The notes under the pieces: model-generated
What the model was told of the DNA's origin: nothing
Database searches by the model: none
The model's input: only the letters and a program-made list of their open reading frames with translations
Shown: positions 47,325 through 57,915 of the stretch, one piece after another
How positions within the stretch are numbered: position 1 is the stretch's first letter
Layout: each line of letters opens with the position of its first letter
NCBI GenBank assembly: GCA_036362985.1
Contig: JAYGXS010000001.1
Location: forward strand, 49,173,967-49,237,966
Length of the DNA: 64,000 nt
Origin: Ligula intestinalis
Lineage: Eukaryota > Platyhelminthes > Cestoda > Diphyllobothriidea > Diphyllobothriidae
Direction: 5' to 3'
Position numbers and translations under genes: made by a program

Positions 47325-47358
47325 AACCTCTCGGATTAACTCTCGAACTCATCATCAA
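47325..47358 (-). ncRNA. Strongly decayed hammerhead-like motif, ACGT family
   Basis: The minus strand reads TTGATGA, T, a degraded stem region, then GAGAGGTT. C3, A14, the stem III block and C17 have changed. The distance is still exactly 34 nt and the plus-strand flank has a recognisable tail (GAAGAAGTAGCC...CATTGGGAGAAG) at about 47282-47324. I keep it because both spacing and flank agree. Confidence 0.35.
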
Positions 47359-47892
47359 TGACAGCATCAGCAACCCGATTTGCTGCCGTATCTGATTGTA
47401 CGTTCGTAGGTGAATCCAAAATCTTAGGTGACTAAATTTCCTGTCCAAGCACCCGCCCCTGATTCTTCTCAATTACTTTCTGGGATTCACATTTTTGGCA
47501 TTATCGGCCACACGCGATGGTGCCGTCGAGGGACACATATCGTGATATTCATTGATAAGGGCGAGGAAGGCAAACCTGCCTTGATCGTTCTGATAGCTGC
47601 TTTATTCGCTTATGCAGGGAACAATAGTGTGGGGTTGAATCTGAATATGGGATCAGGTCTAATTTGCACCACTACGGTCACAACAGATTACTGTAATGCT
47701 CTTTGTCCTCGACAATAATTATTCAACCAGTAACTATTGGTCATAGCACGAACTTCTTTGAGTGCTCTAGTCCTGAAGTCCAGGGTAGGCTGAGCGTTGT
47801 TGATCCGCTATTCATTTATACCGCACGGCTATTCAAAAGTACGCTTTATAAATTTCGCCGACGACCCGCTACTGAAGTAAGCCAGGCGGATA

Positions 47893-48040
47893 AATTGACT
47901 CAAGTGTGATTAAACTCACGGCTCCCGGTGGGGCCCCGTAGCTCATTTGGCTAAAGCGTTGGCTGTACTACAGCATTCCCCTAACAGGCGGGGGTTCGAA
48001 TTCGAAAAAGGCTGCCAAGTTTTGCACAAGTGGGTCAAAT
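47893..48040 (+). mobile_element. tRNA-derived SINE, diverged
   Basis: Plus strand: TCAAGTGTGATTAAACTCAC, CCCGTAGCTCATTTGGCTAA (A-box), GCGGGGGTTCGAATTCG (B-box) and tail TTTTGCACAAGTGGGTCAA. The leader is missing. It lies in Wnt intron 1. Confidence 0.7.
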
Positions 48041-50228
48041 GAATAATTTACAGCTGCTGACATTTCGACCACCGAGTTTGAAGATGTCCACCGAGTGTTT
48101 CGTAGCAGGCCAAAGGCATGGGCAAATTAGTTTCAAATGGTAGTTGATTTACGCTGCATCTACCGCACTCTCTCTCTCCTCCCTCACAGGCCTGTGGCCG
48201 ATACCAAAAAGAGCGTTGAGGAGACCGCAGATGGGATCAGGCGCAAGTGACTTCCACGCCGAAACCCGCATCTAAGCGCATCACCGAGCTTCCTGATCTA
48301 CAGTAAATACTTGACAAAGACATGCACAACATGAAGAGAATAGGAGCAGTGACTTGGATCCCAGTTCTCGCAACCTGCATCTACGTGCAACTGGGCCGCA
48401 GCATGCATCACCTGGTCGTTGAGTGCACTCATCAGGAATTACATGTATCGTTGTAGGTTTGGCATAAATGTCACATATGATTGAGAAGTCTAACGGAAAA
48501 GAGACGAAATAGACAAATTTAAAATACGCGAGAGGTGCTGGTGTTTAGTGGTGATAGGAGCGAGCATACGTGTATGCGTGTGTCTACTACTGAGTAGTTA
48601 ATCCTATAGATTTAAGGATCGTGTGCGTATGCAACGTCACGCTTAAGCAAACCATGGTTCCTGTAGCCTTGTTCGCGCTGGCCGTTTTCTTGGGTCTGGT
48701 TCCCTGTCGGTGTATGCGTTTGCGCTCCCACTGGGCTTACAGGCCGCGTACATGGTTGCCCGGTTAATTGTATCTTTTCTCTCTGATCCAGAGGGGTGTA
48801 TAGTGGCGCCTAGCGAATTTGCGGGCGGTGTGCTGGCGGCGGTGACTGACACGCCCTCGTCTGTGTAGTCACAAGGGCCACCCGACCAGTCGCTTCGTGC
48901 GGAACTGACCGTTCTGAGCGTAGTGACACGCTTAGGGGCGGCCTCCCAAATCTCCGGTCTTCTCGAATTTTTTCTTGACGTTGGGTACAGATCCGGGAGT
49001 GGTGAAAGAGTGGGGTAGATCCTGCGAGTGTAATCTCCCTATACTTCAGCTACAGTCACCGCGTCCGCCTTCAGCTCGCTGAAGCTCGTCGTGGACGTCT
49101 TCGAAAACGACAGTCGAACTATCATACCAGTTAATCCCCTAGTAGACAATCAAAAAATGGCATATTTGCGTGGTTCCTGTTTTGTTTCATGATTTAGCAG
49201 ACCTTTGGTGTTTGCGCCAACAAATAGTCCTCTGCCGGGGAATAGCCCCAACAGGAAACAAATCGAAGTAAATTTCTCTAGCGAGTAGTTATATTAGTTC
49301 AAATGCTCAAGAGAGGGGAACTAGTTTTTTGAGGACAATAAAAGCCTCCACCAGCGAAGCTGATAAGTACTAAGCTGCATAGCACTGATTTTAAAAGTTC
49401 CTTTTCAATGACATTTCCATCACATATCTCACCGAATCATTATCATCTCATCTTTTCAATTCAGCCAAATAGGCGCAGAAAAGTACTTCAGGGTAGAAAT
49501 GGTCCGCTGGCTCCAAAAGCCAAAACACGTATGCATTCTTCCGACGAAAGTTGGCTGACGGAAAGTACTGTCTTTACTTAATACCCAAAGGATGAAAACT
49601 AGAAAATTCTCTTTATATTAACCGGTATCAAAACTGCGTGTGTGATTAAATGTTTTTGGGCAACGCAATTGAAATTAAGTCCAGTCCTATCCCAAACTGG
49701 CATGACTGGGTTTCGAAACTGAAGTTGCTACATACGTACGGACATTTCGCTCCCCACCAAGGATGCACCACCTCATATCTGCATGGCATTTGGAGTCAAA
49801 GATCTGACTGATCTCGATGGTCGAAGCTGAACAATTACTAGCATACAGTTGTGAAGATTCCCATCGAATGTTTTTAGATAACAAGAGTGCTCGTATACGT
49901 GGCTTCCAATAAATTCTCTTCAAGACAGTGCATTTGTTAAGCACTTTTTACTTACTTTTGTGTCAACTTTCTACCTCGCAGTCTTTACTGCTTTCCATTT
50001 ATTTTTCCAGCTTAACGTAAAGAAGACCTGCTTAGTTTTAAAAGTATCCTCCGAATACTCTGTTCAGCTGCCGGATTTTCCTACGTGTATTAGCTGATAG
50101 TATAATACAGCAACACTTTAAAACGCTCAAATAATTTGCTGATCACATCCTTAGTGAGGTCGCTCACCTTTTCCAAACTGAACTAATGGCTATGAAGTCT
50201 CCCCGTACTATGCGCCAAAGCTTCCCTC

Positions 50229-51217
50229 ATACAGTAGATTCACTATCTCATGCAATATCTGCCGGAATTCTGAAATAAGTTTTCGATTGGAACATATTAA
50301 GTGCGGATGGTTTGTAATTGAGATGAAAATACAGCCTAATCTCAACACATTTTAGACACTCTAGGATGCCGGCTTTCTAACGAGTTTCCCATTGACCGCC
50401 AAGACAAAGCATATACTATAAAAAGTGACTACTCAAGTAGCATGCCTTTTTGTCAGTAACTTCGACTGCCTTTATAGATTCAACTATATTTTTTGGAAAA
50501 AATGCACGAAAAAATTATCTCTTGTACTCTATTTGTAGCAAATTACGCCTACTTGAAATTTGAAACTTAAAGGAAGTGTATCTTCCGATTTTAAAGAAAT
50601 TTCTAACGATGAGCTTTTTTACAATTTCCAGGTTTTCATTCAGTGAACACCGTATCCGTCATTTTTTAATGCTGCTTTTACTGTATAAAGCATGCTTCAC
50701 ATCTATTGAAACATTTTATGAGAACTATGTGAGAGCTCCCTCAAGCTGTAGACGAAAACGTACTTTTTTCTTAAACAGGATGCACACAGTGCGCAGTTTG
50801 TAAACCTTGAATTCCAGTGTAGCCATCACTAGGATTCAAATTATTCGGCAATTTAGAAACTTGTTTAAACCCTTCCTTTAAGTTTAAAATTTAAAGAAGG
50901 CGTAATTTGCTACCAAAAGAGTACAAAAAATAATTTTTTCTGCATGTTTTCAAAAAATATATTTGAATCTATAAAGGCAGTCGAAATTAATGACAAAAAA
51001 GACATACTACTTGAGTAGTCACTTTTTGTAGTACTTGCTTTGTCTTGGCGGTCACAAAGAAGCTCGTTAGGAAGCCGGCATCCTGAAGTGTCTAAAATAT
51101 GTTGAAATAAGGCCGTTTTTTAATCTCCTTTACAACCATCCACATTTAATATGTTCCAATCGAAAACTTATTTCAGAATTCCGGCAGATATTGTATGAGA
51201 TAGTGAATCTACTGTAT
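50229..51217. mobile_element. Large inverted repeat, arms about 347 bp
   Basis: Left arm 50229-50576 and right arm 50872-51217 are inverted copies, roughly 85-90% alike by eye, ending outward in ATACAGTAGATTCACTATCT. Shared inner words include TGCCGGCTT, GTGACTACTCAAGTAGCATG and GCAAATTACGCC (all on the left-arm strand). The 295-bp centre has a 75-codon plus frame (50576-50803) with no recognised domain. It resembles a fold-back element. A single diverged arm copy lies at 14528-14765. It is in Wnt intron 1, about 350 bp from the first exon, so the transcript could form a long hairpin there. Confidence 0.82.
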
Positions 51218-51569
51218 ATCTTGCCGTACATCGGCATCTCAGCACTGTCTACTCCCATCCATAGCAACGTACTTCACGTGTACAGGAATAAAAATTGAGA
51301 AGTTGAAAGCCGACCTGTCTCCATAAGAGATGTGGATATCATGTAAACCTTTAACGTTGAGTATTCTATGACCATTAACCTTACATTATTCCTTACTCTG
51401 CGTGAAGGCAGCCACTTTTTTGCTGAAAATCTTGGATATTACCTTCAAACTAAAACGTGTTTCTCTTCCTCTCTCTCTCTCAAAGTGGAACCAAGCATCA
51501 AATCCTACAAGGTACATTCAGAGGCTTATATAAGGACGATCCACATTTACATAAAATAAGGTAACTTAC

Positions 51570-52239
51570 CTCTTTTGAGAATGCCTTGCAGTCCACTGAC
51601 CAGATTTCCTGATGCAGAGGAGGACGCAGTGTTAGGAACCTTGTAAGCGGCAATACCAGAACTCCCACCCCCACCCTGGCTGAAGTAGATTATTTTGGCT
51701 GCCGAACAGTTCCACCTGTCCAACCGGAATTGATGCACACATTCATAGAGGCCCAACTGGGTGCCGTCCACAATGGCCCAAACTAGGCCCGGATTGCGCA
51801 GGCAGAGACTGCGCTGTTGGTCGGAAAGTCCAGGCAGACTGTGACAGACAGCGTCGGAGGCCTCTTCGCTGGAAAGGAAGCCGAAGGAGGGTGACTCCAA
51901 CTTGAGAGCGTCAGATGCGGTAGATCCGAAGACGGAGTACGGGGATTGGGAAAGTTCCGCGCGGACATCAGAAAGACCGGAGGAGGGACGTTGGAATCGG
52001 AGAGAATCTTGGCTGGGTACCTGGGCGGAGGGTGGCTCACGGTAGATTCGACGTGGTGACGCCTGACGTGCCGTATAGACTGATCTTTCTGAGGACGAAG
52101 GCTGATTGAAGTATACGCCATAGCTGCCATGGATCGGAGCAGAAACGGAGGATGATTTGAGTTGTGGTAGACTGGCGCGTGCGAGTACTAATGAAGGGAT
52201 CATCAGCAATACAGATGATAGGAGTTTTGAGGAGTGCAC
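51570..52239 (-). CDS. wnt: Wnt ligand, N-terminal exon (signal peptide and first Wnt cysteines)
   Basis: N-terminal exon of a secreted Wnt signalling protein. The Wnt match is near the exon end: CHSLPGLSDQQRSLC, then ECVHQFRLDRWNCSA, which carries four family cysteines and a possible N-glycosylation site (NCS). A hydrophobic stretch, LLSSVLLMIPSLVLARA, looks like a signal peptide. About 110 Ser-rich residues separate it from the Wnt domain, an unusual extension. The exon ends at 51570 with donor GTAAGT, leaving one base of a codon, which fits the next exon. The start is uncertain: the frame is open upstream only to a TGA at 52299-52297, with no ATG in between. The first in-frame ATG (52203) would leave a ten-residue leader. 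The coordinate 52239 is a GTG and marks only the likely coding extent; a short upstream exon supplying the ATG is plausible. Confidence 0.93.
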
Positions 52240-52299
52240 GCCGGCTGTTTGCTTTCTTTCGGAATAAGAAGAAAAAATGCAGGATGATAGTGGCTTTCA

Positions 52300-53220
52300 G
52301 GAAGGAGCCGTTTGCATACATAAGCACTTATCACCGAAACAGTTAATTGGAACGCTCTGTATGACGTTTGCTTATGCGATCACAAGGCCTATTTGCTTCA
52401 ACGCGTAGTCCTTGTCAGCGACCTGCATAAACCGCATTTATAGGGATTACTTCAAAGATAGTTGGGTAAGGAGGGGTTGAAAACGCTTTCCTTTTCTTCG
52501 TAATATGCTTCAGTATTTTGTTATGCTAGATGTTTGCGGTTCAGGTGAAGTCCTCGATAACTCTTGACTAAAAGGGGGTTATATTCCTAGATTTTGGTTA
52601 TCGTTAAAATGATATGCATATCACTGGAAGTTGGTCGAATCTCTAATGAATCTGACGGATTATTCAAAGCAATTTGTCCCTAGTAGTCATTTACAACTGG
52701 AACAAATAGGTTAAAAATGTATTTATACCAAACCTCCTTTATCGCTTAAAGCGAAATATGCATATAAAGAAGATGCCGTAAAACGGAAGATAGCATCCTT
52801 ATCCACTTCGACGATGTTTTATTAGTCCCAAAACAGAATAGCACAATGATTTTACAAAGAACTGTAACTAATTCATCATTGACATGTGATCTATAAATTC
52901 TGAAAGGCAACTTTTTTAAGTTATGTTGGCAACATAGGCTTTCTGGTAAAAGTTTAGGTTCATTGGACATCAAATCAATATTGCTGTTGTACCAGTTAAC
53001 AAAACAATAGACGCAATACTTTTCAGGTGTCCGAAATTTACTCGTTAACTGAAATACTTCTCATTCTGCTAAAACTGAACGTAACGTTTGCAGATTTTTT
53101 AGAGAGCATTAATAAACCAAATTGACATAGCACTGAACGTCCTTATTAATATTTGCATGGAAAACCTAGGAGAGAACGTCGTACTTAAGGTATGTGAACT
53201 ATATCACTGAAGTTCAGAAG
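52300..53220. other. Region upstream of the first visible Wnt exon
   Basis: A pyrimidine-rich run (CATTTTTTCTTCTTATTCCG on minus, about 52260-52279) followed by AG dinucleotides could be a splice acceptor for an upstream first exon. No TATA-type promoter or other start site can be defended. Confidence 0.4.
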
Positions 53221-53259
53221 TAGACGATTCAACCACTAGGACAATATTTTTATTCAGCT

Positions 53260-53293
53260 GAGGTTTCGAAATCCGTTGTGGATTCATCATCAG
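53260..53293 (-). ncRNA. Hammerhead-like motif, ACGT family with altered stem III
   Basis: The minus strand reads CTGATGA, T, GAATCC, loop, GGATTTC, then GAAACCTC. The core is intact and stem II pairs; the self-complementary ACGT has mutated to ACCT. Length is 34 nt. The tail is recognisable on plus at about 53222-53259 (GTAGACGATTCAACCACTAG). It lies about 1 kb upstream of the Wnt N-terminal exon. Confidence 0.65.
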
Positions 53294-53299
53294 GGACCT

Positions 53300-55732
53300 A
53301 AACAGATAGCAGTAGCAGATACTGAGGTTGTTAATTATGCTGAAGAGCAGGAGGTCCAACTGCTGACATTAAGGTTGTAATGAAAAAAGATCAATTTACA
53401 ATATCATGTCACTAAACTCCATGTCGTGAACTGTTTACTTTCTAAAGTTATACTGTTGATAGGGAAAGTTGTTCAAATTTCATCAAACGCTACCTCTATT
53501 GCATTATTTTGAAGTCTTACAATGCAATTAAGTGCACATTCAACAGTTTCTTGTAAATAATGTTGATAAATCGGACGAAAGATGACCTGCCATTGCGAGT
53601 CGCCTCAAACTGGCTGTTGGGTCAGCCCAACACTTGACTTAAGTCAAGTAGGAAACCAAAATGTACTGTTCCACAAATAATCACTCTCCGAATAGCGGTC
53701 AGTCTGCGCATTGATTTGGACATGAACAATTTGGATGTGGTTCTACTTGGAAGAAACCTACCTACTGTGGAGGAAACCTTAATTTTGTGAACAACTGCAT
53801 TATGCAGTTCACCTGAACTTGCCATGGCAAATCCTAGACGTTTGATTTACGCGCAACTTTGGGCATTGGCGTGCCCACCCTCTTCCTCATCGCGATCTTT
53901 AAGTCACCCATTTTCATCAATCAACATTTGCTGTGTATTGCTTATTCGTTTTGCTAGTCATACATACAACGGCCGCTAGCCTTTGATAAGCCGCCGGGAA
54001 CCGTCTGTGTTTGTGTATGTTTGACATAATAATCGAATGGGCTTAAATATAGACGTAGCCGCAACTGATTCAAGGTAGAATTCACTGGCTGGAACTATTA
54101 TTTTTCGTTCTGAAGTCCTGAGACATACAAGGTCAATGTTACTAAAATTAACACAACTTTTAGCTGATTGGCTGTAAGCACTAAGCAGCAAAACACCTCA
54201 GACTAAACGACGTAAATTAACCACAAGTACCGAATAATCTCCCTGTGAATATTGCGAGTTGGCTCCGCTGACTGCAAGAAGACCTCATAATGCCTATGAA
54301 TCGGCATAAGGCGTGGAAGGAAAAGCAGTTGCCTGGCTCTCGCAGGTGGGCAAAATGGAAGAAAAGCATCAACATTTACTCAAAGCTCTGGACTAAATCC
54401 AAAGCGCAGTATCAAGGCTATATGTTTACATGCCATAACAATGGGATGCGGTAGAATGAGGCTCCAAGCTTTTTTTAAGTCAAACTGTAATTTGTGTGAC
54501 ATATTTCGAAGCAAAAAACTGTCTTTTTTATAAAATGGTGAACTGCAATATATGCCCCCGGCATGAGTGTCATTAATCGTACTGCAAAACTTCAATTAAT
54601 TTGTAGAGCTGTATATTTACTGGAAGTCTTTTCAATGTAATCCATTAGTGTTAGCAGAGAAACCTGGTGGTAGCGGGAATCGTTAGTAAGGTGCACTTTT
54701 CCCTATACAACATGAGGCCTCGCACGATGACGAACCTTGAAATTTGTGAAGTTTGAACTATAAAAATATCAAGCCAAAAATCATTTATATTTTTCAAAAA
54801 CTGGACTTCTTAGTCATGCTTAGGAAGACAACATTTGTACCCAAGTAGAATTCATTGGAGCCATTAAAGCAGCTGTTAATCGGGAAGTACTGTTTGTTTT
54901 TCTCAGCCCAGACAGGAAATTCGATAGACGCTTTGTTGTTGTCAGAACTAAACCAACGGGTGGTAGAAGGTTCACTTTCCTGGCGAGACGGTGATAAAAA
55001 CGCGCAAGAAGACACTTACTTCAAAATTTCCGACTGTATCTTTCCTACGGGCTGCAAGGAAACAGGGTTTAAAGTGGGCATGACTGTTCTTAAAACTAGG
55101 TGCATCAACATATTTAAGGCGTTCCTGTTTGAAGTAAAAAATTTAGATTATATTATCAGTGTTTCAATAAGGTGCACACTTCTATAAGTTATCGAGTACT
55201 TCTTGTCAAACAATAGCTAGTTGCAGTCATAATTCCTCCTCCAGAGCAGAAACTCGAAGAACTGTTAGGGGCCGAAGATACACACCCAGGCTTCTGCTTA
55301 TACTTCATTTTATATGCCCAGCTTAATTGTTCGGAATCAAAGAATCAGACAGAATTTGAAGTTCCTGATTCTTTTACTGTTATGCTTAGAAGCGTTTAAG
55401 CATACTTCACTTACTACTGTACACATTTGGTCAGCCTGTATAATTCCCATTTAAATGAAATTTAGAACTGTGTTACGCTATCACTATTGAGGAAATCTAT
55501 TACTTGTTCTGTCAACAAGCTGAAGTATTTACAGTGGGATTTTTTGAGACTGGAAACTGCAAATTTTTCTGAGTACTTTGCCGCATCTTTCTTATAGCGT
55601 AAGAAATTTGTGAGTGTCCTTGGACAGAATGTATGCGGCAGGTACTTTGGAATTCCTAAATGCAAATGTAACAACATTCACTTGCTAGAATTATTTTGCT
55701 TCTTTAGAAAATCCTAAGACATAAGAGGTCTT
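53300..55732. other. No recognisable feature
   Basis: AT-rich DNA with frames of at most 110 codons (54855-55187 plus), overlapping on both strands and unrecognised. Confidence 0.55.
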
Positions 55733-56011
55733 TTAGTTTACCCAATTCTGAAAAAAACCCGCAGCGTTGGCAGGAGTTGAACCCAAACAGCAGGGGAGGC
55801 TTTTACGCAGGTAACGCTCTACCACTTGAGCTACAACGCCACGCCTTGTGCTGTGAATTCAGTTAAACTTAGATCGATTTTTCGCGCCCAACTTTAACAC
55901 TCGTTTGGAATCCACCAATATGGAACAGTAAGCTGACTGCCAAAGTAGGATTTCCTAAGCAATCATTTAGAATCCACTAGGATGACTACTAGACCGACTT
56001 AATTATTTAAG
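55733..56011 (-). mobile_element. tRNA-derived SINE, second unit of a tandem pair
   Basis: Minus strand: leader AATTAAGTCGGTCTAGTAGT, CAAAGTAGGATTTCC on plus (TTGGCAGTCAGCTTACTG on minus), TTGTAGCTCAAGTGGTAGAG (A-box), GGGTTCAACTCC (B-box) and tail TTTTTTTCAGAATTGGGTAA. It begins directly where the preceding copy's tail ends. Confidence 0.75.
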
Positions 56012-56085
56012 GGTTTTGGCAGATTTGCTTAATTTTGTTGGCCCAATTGTGAAAAAACTCGCAATATCGGCGGATTCGACGTCAA
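56012..56085 (-). mobile_element. tRNA-derived SINE, 3' part only
   Basis: Minus strand: CGCCGATATTGCGAGTTTTTTC, shortened here to the tail words TTTTTTCACAATTGGGCC and AATTAAGCAAATCTGCC, then AAAACCC leading straight into the leader of the copy at 56011-55733. Head-to-tail joining of units is seen directly. Confidence 0.65.
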
Positions 56086-56361
56086 TTTACGGTAGTCATC
56101 ATTTTTATGCTATTTAGTGTTTGCAGCTGCCCGTGAAAGAGTTGGTCCAAAAGCCGGCCTCTTGGCATGACTTAAACATTTTGAGTATACACATTACGCT
56201 TATCACTATAAGAGCTCTACGTGCGTAACCTTATTTCAAAAGAAAGCATATTTTAGGATATCGGTTGAGTTTTAATGAGCAGGAGAGGCAGAACAAATAA
56301 AGAGCATTCAAATATTATGTAAGATTCTGCACTGCAGACATTTTTATACATAATTAAAGTA

Positions 56362-56577
56362 TTTGGAGGCTTGTCAGATTTGCTTAATTTAAGTTGACCC
56401 AATTGTGAAAAAACTCGAGGTGTTTGGGGAAATTTGAACCCGCATATCTGCTTAGCGGTTAGAGCTTTGGCTTCGCGTTAAGGCCTTCTCTGATACGCAG
56501 GCTCAAATGCCGCCGAACGCCTCTAGTTTTTTCACAATTGAGTCAACTCAAATTAAGAAAATCTGACAAACCTCCTA
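56362..56577. mobile_element. SINE-derived palindrome with outward tails
   Basis: Left arm (56362-56428) carries the reverse complement of the SINE tail (GCAAATCTGACAAGCCTCC on minus). The right arm (56512-56577) carries the tail on plus, ending TCTGACAAACCTCCTAAT. The centre keeps part of the tRNA-like head on plus (GCTTAGCGGTTAGAGC, GGCCTTCTCTGATACGCAGG). The right tail joins directly to the next full unit. Confidence 0.75.
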
Positions 56578-56860
56578 ATAATGAAGTCAGCCTAGTAGTC
56601 ATTCTGATGGATTCTAGATGATTGCTTAGGAAATCCTACTTGGGCAGTCAGCTTGCTGTTCCGTATTGGTGGATTCCATATGTACGCAAAAGTTGGGCAG
56701 TTAATATTGACCCAAGTGGAATTAAACTCATGGCCCGAGGGTGAGGGCGTTTGTAGCTTAGCGGTTATAGCGTTGGCTTCTCGTTAAGGCCTTTTCTGAT
56801 GAGTGGGTTCAAATCCCGCCAAATTCTTCGAATTGTTTCACGATTGGGTCAACTCAAAAT
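56578..56860 (+). mobile_element. tRNA-derived SINE, near full length
   Basis: Plus strand: AATGAAGTCAGCCTAGTAGT, GGGCAGTCAGCTTGCTGTTC, GACCCAAGTGGAATTAAACT, TTTGTAGCTTAGCGGTTATA (A-box), GGCCTTTTCTGATGAGTGGG, GGTTCAAATCCC (B-box, close to canonical) and tail TTTCACGATTGGGTCAACTC. Confidence 0.78.
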
Positions 56861-57385
56861 AATTAAAAGTGACGGCGCAGCTCCCGCAGCAAGAAGTTTT
56901 TGTATGTATGGGACTCTTTGTTCTTTCTTCCTCCCCCTGCTTACTGTTTTAGACGTATTCGGATAAATTTGCGTGTGCGTGAGTGTTGCATGATTTTCGT
57001 CTACACCAGATGTACTGAGCGTGGTTTTCTATCTTGTTCAATATCTTTGAATTTTCCAAAGTGGCCCGGTCTGAGGGCATATCACCCATGCCATTCAGCT
57101 TACAAGTGCATTTGTTTACTTGCAGGAAAACGAAATGTAGCAGTCTGGCGGTTGGGAGTTAAATTGGGCAATTATTAAGGGCTGAGAAACCCGATAGACA
57201 TTCCGAGGAATGCCGGCGTGTGGCAGGTACGTGTCCATTGGTACTAACCGAACCTGACAAGCCACTCTTTTTGAATTGAAGGACCAAAAACACCGAAAAT
57301 ACTCTTTTTTCTACATGCTATGTTTCGAGCCAGACGTTCTGCACATTTTATTAGACGCGTTGTTTGCCAATGGTAATGAAATTGT

Positions 57386-57440
57386 ATGGATAAGGAAGAA
57401 GGATTGTCGAGCACTGGATCAATTTGCTTATTATCCTAAT
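57386..57440 (-). mobile_element. Isolated Penelope tail fragment, AGCT family
   Basis: The plus-strand words ATGGATAAGGAAGAA, TGTCGAGCAC, GGAT and AATT match, in order and spacing, the tail at 17136-17180 in the same orientation. No hammerhead core follows at the expected place, so this is a broken tail only. It interrupts an 81-codon plus-strand frame of no recognisable function. Confidence 0.55.
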
Positions 57441-57881
57441 GCAATTGTTCTCAGGCAGTTGCCAAGTTTTTCTAAGTATGTAGCACGCTATGGAAGGGGC
57501 AGGCTGCTTTCTACTAGTTAAGTGATTGATCCACTTTCAAGCGGGTTAAGTACATTTTAACTCAGCAAATTGCCTTTTTCACATATACAAGACGGACTTT
57601 GCACATTATCCAAATGCTTAAACGTCTGTTAGGAGAATGTTTTTATTTCCAATCAGGACAAGTGTTTGGTGTTCTAAAGGCTAACCAGCCTAGTTCAATT
57701 TCAGCAGTTAAGGAAATATAACATAAATATGGGGCATATTGAGGCATAGTGTAACAGTTATGCATTAAAAGGAATTTTCAACTCATACCGTGAACCAACC
57801 ATCATCATTTTATTCCATTAAATTAAGTGGAAGTAGTTAACGTTAGAAAGGTGGCTACGGATGTAAAATTTTTATTTCCCT

Positions 57882-57915
57882 GACATCTTCGATTCGCACT
57901 AACGTTCATCATCAA
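57882..57915 (-). ncRNA. Decayed hammerhead-like motif, ACGT family
   Basis: The minus strand reads TTGATGA, T, a diverged stem region, then GAAGATGTC. C3 is T and the stem III region has drifted. The span is 34 nt and the plus-strand flank ATTTTTATTTCCCTGAC resembles the family tail junction. Confidence 0.42.

Larger units (their letters stand above)
39681..51569 (-). other. Wnt intron 1
   Basis: Intron of 11,889 bp with GTAAGT donor and TTTAG acceptor. It has been colonised by mobile DNA listed separately: a Penelope-like remnant near 45.0-45.6 kb, a decayed hammerhead-like copy at 47325-47358, a SINE at 47.9 kb and the large inverted repeat at 50.2-51.2 kb. I see nothing supportable in 39.7-44.9, 46.0-47.2, 48.1-50.2 or 51.2-51.5 kb. 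A 144-codon plus-strand frame at 46286-46720 and a 144-codon minus frame at 41502-41936 are unrecognised and near chance length. Confidence 0.8.
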
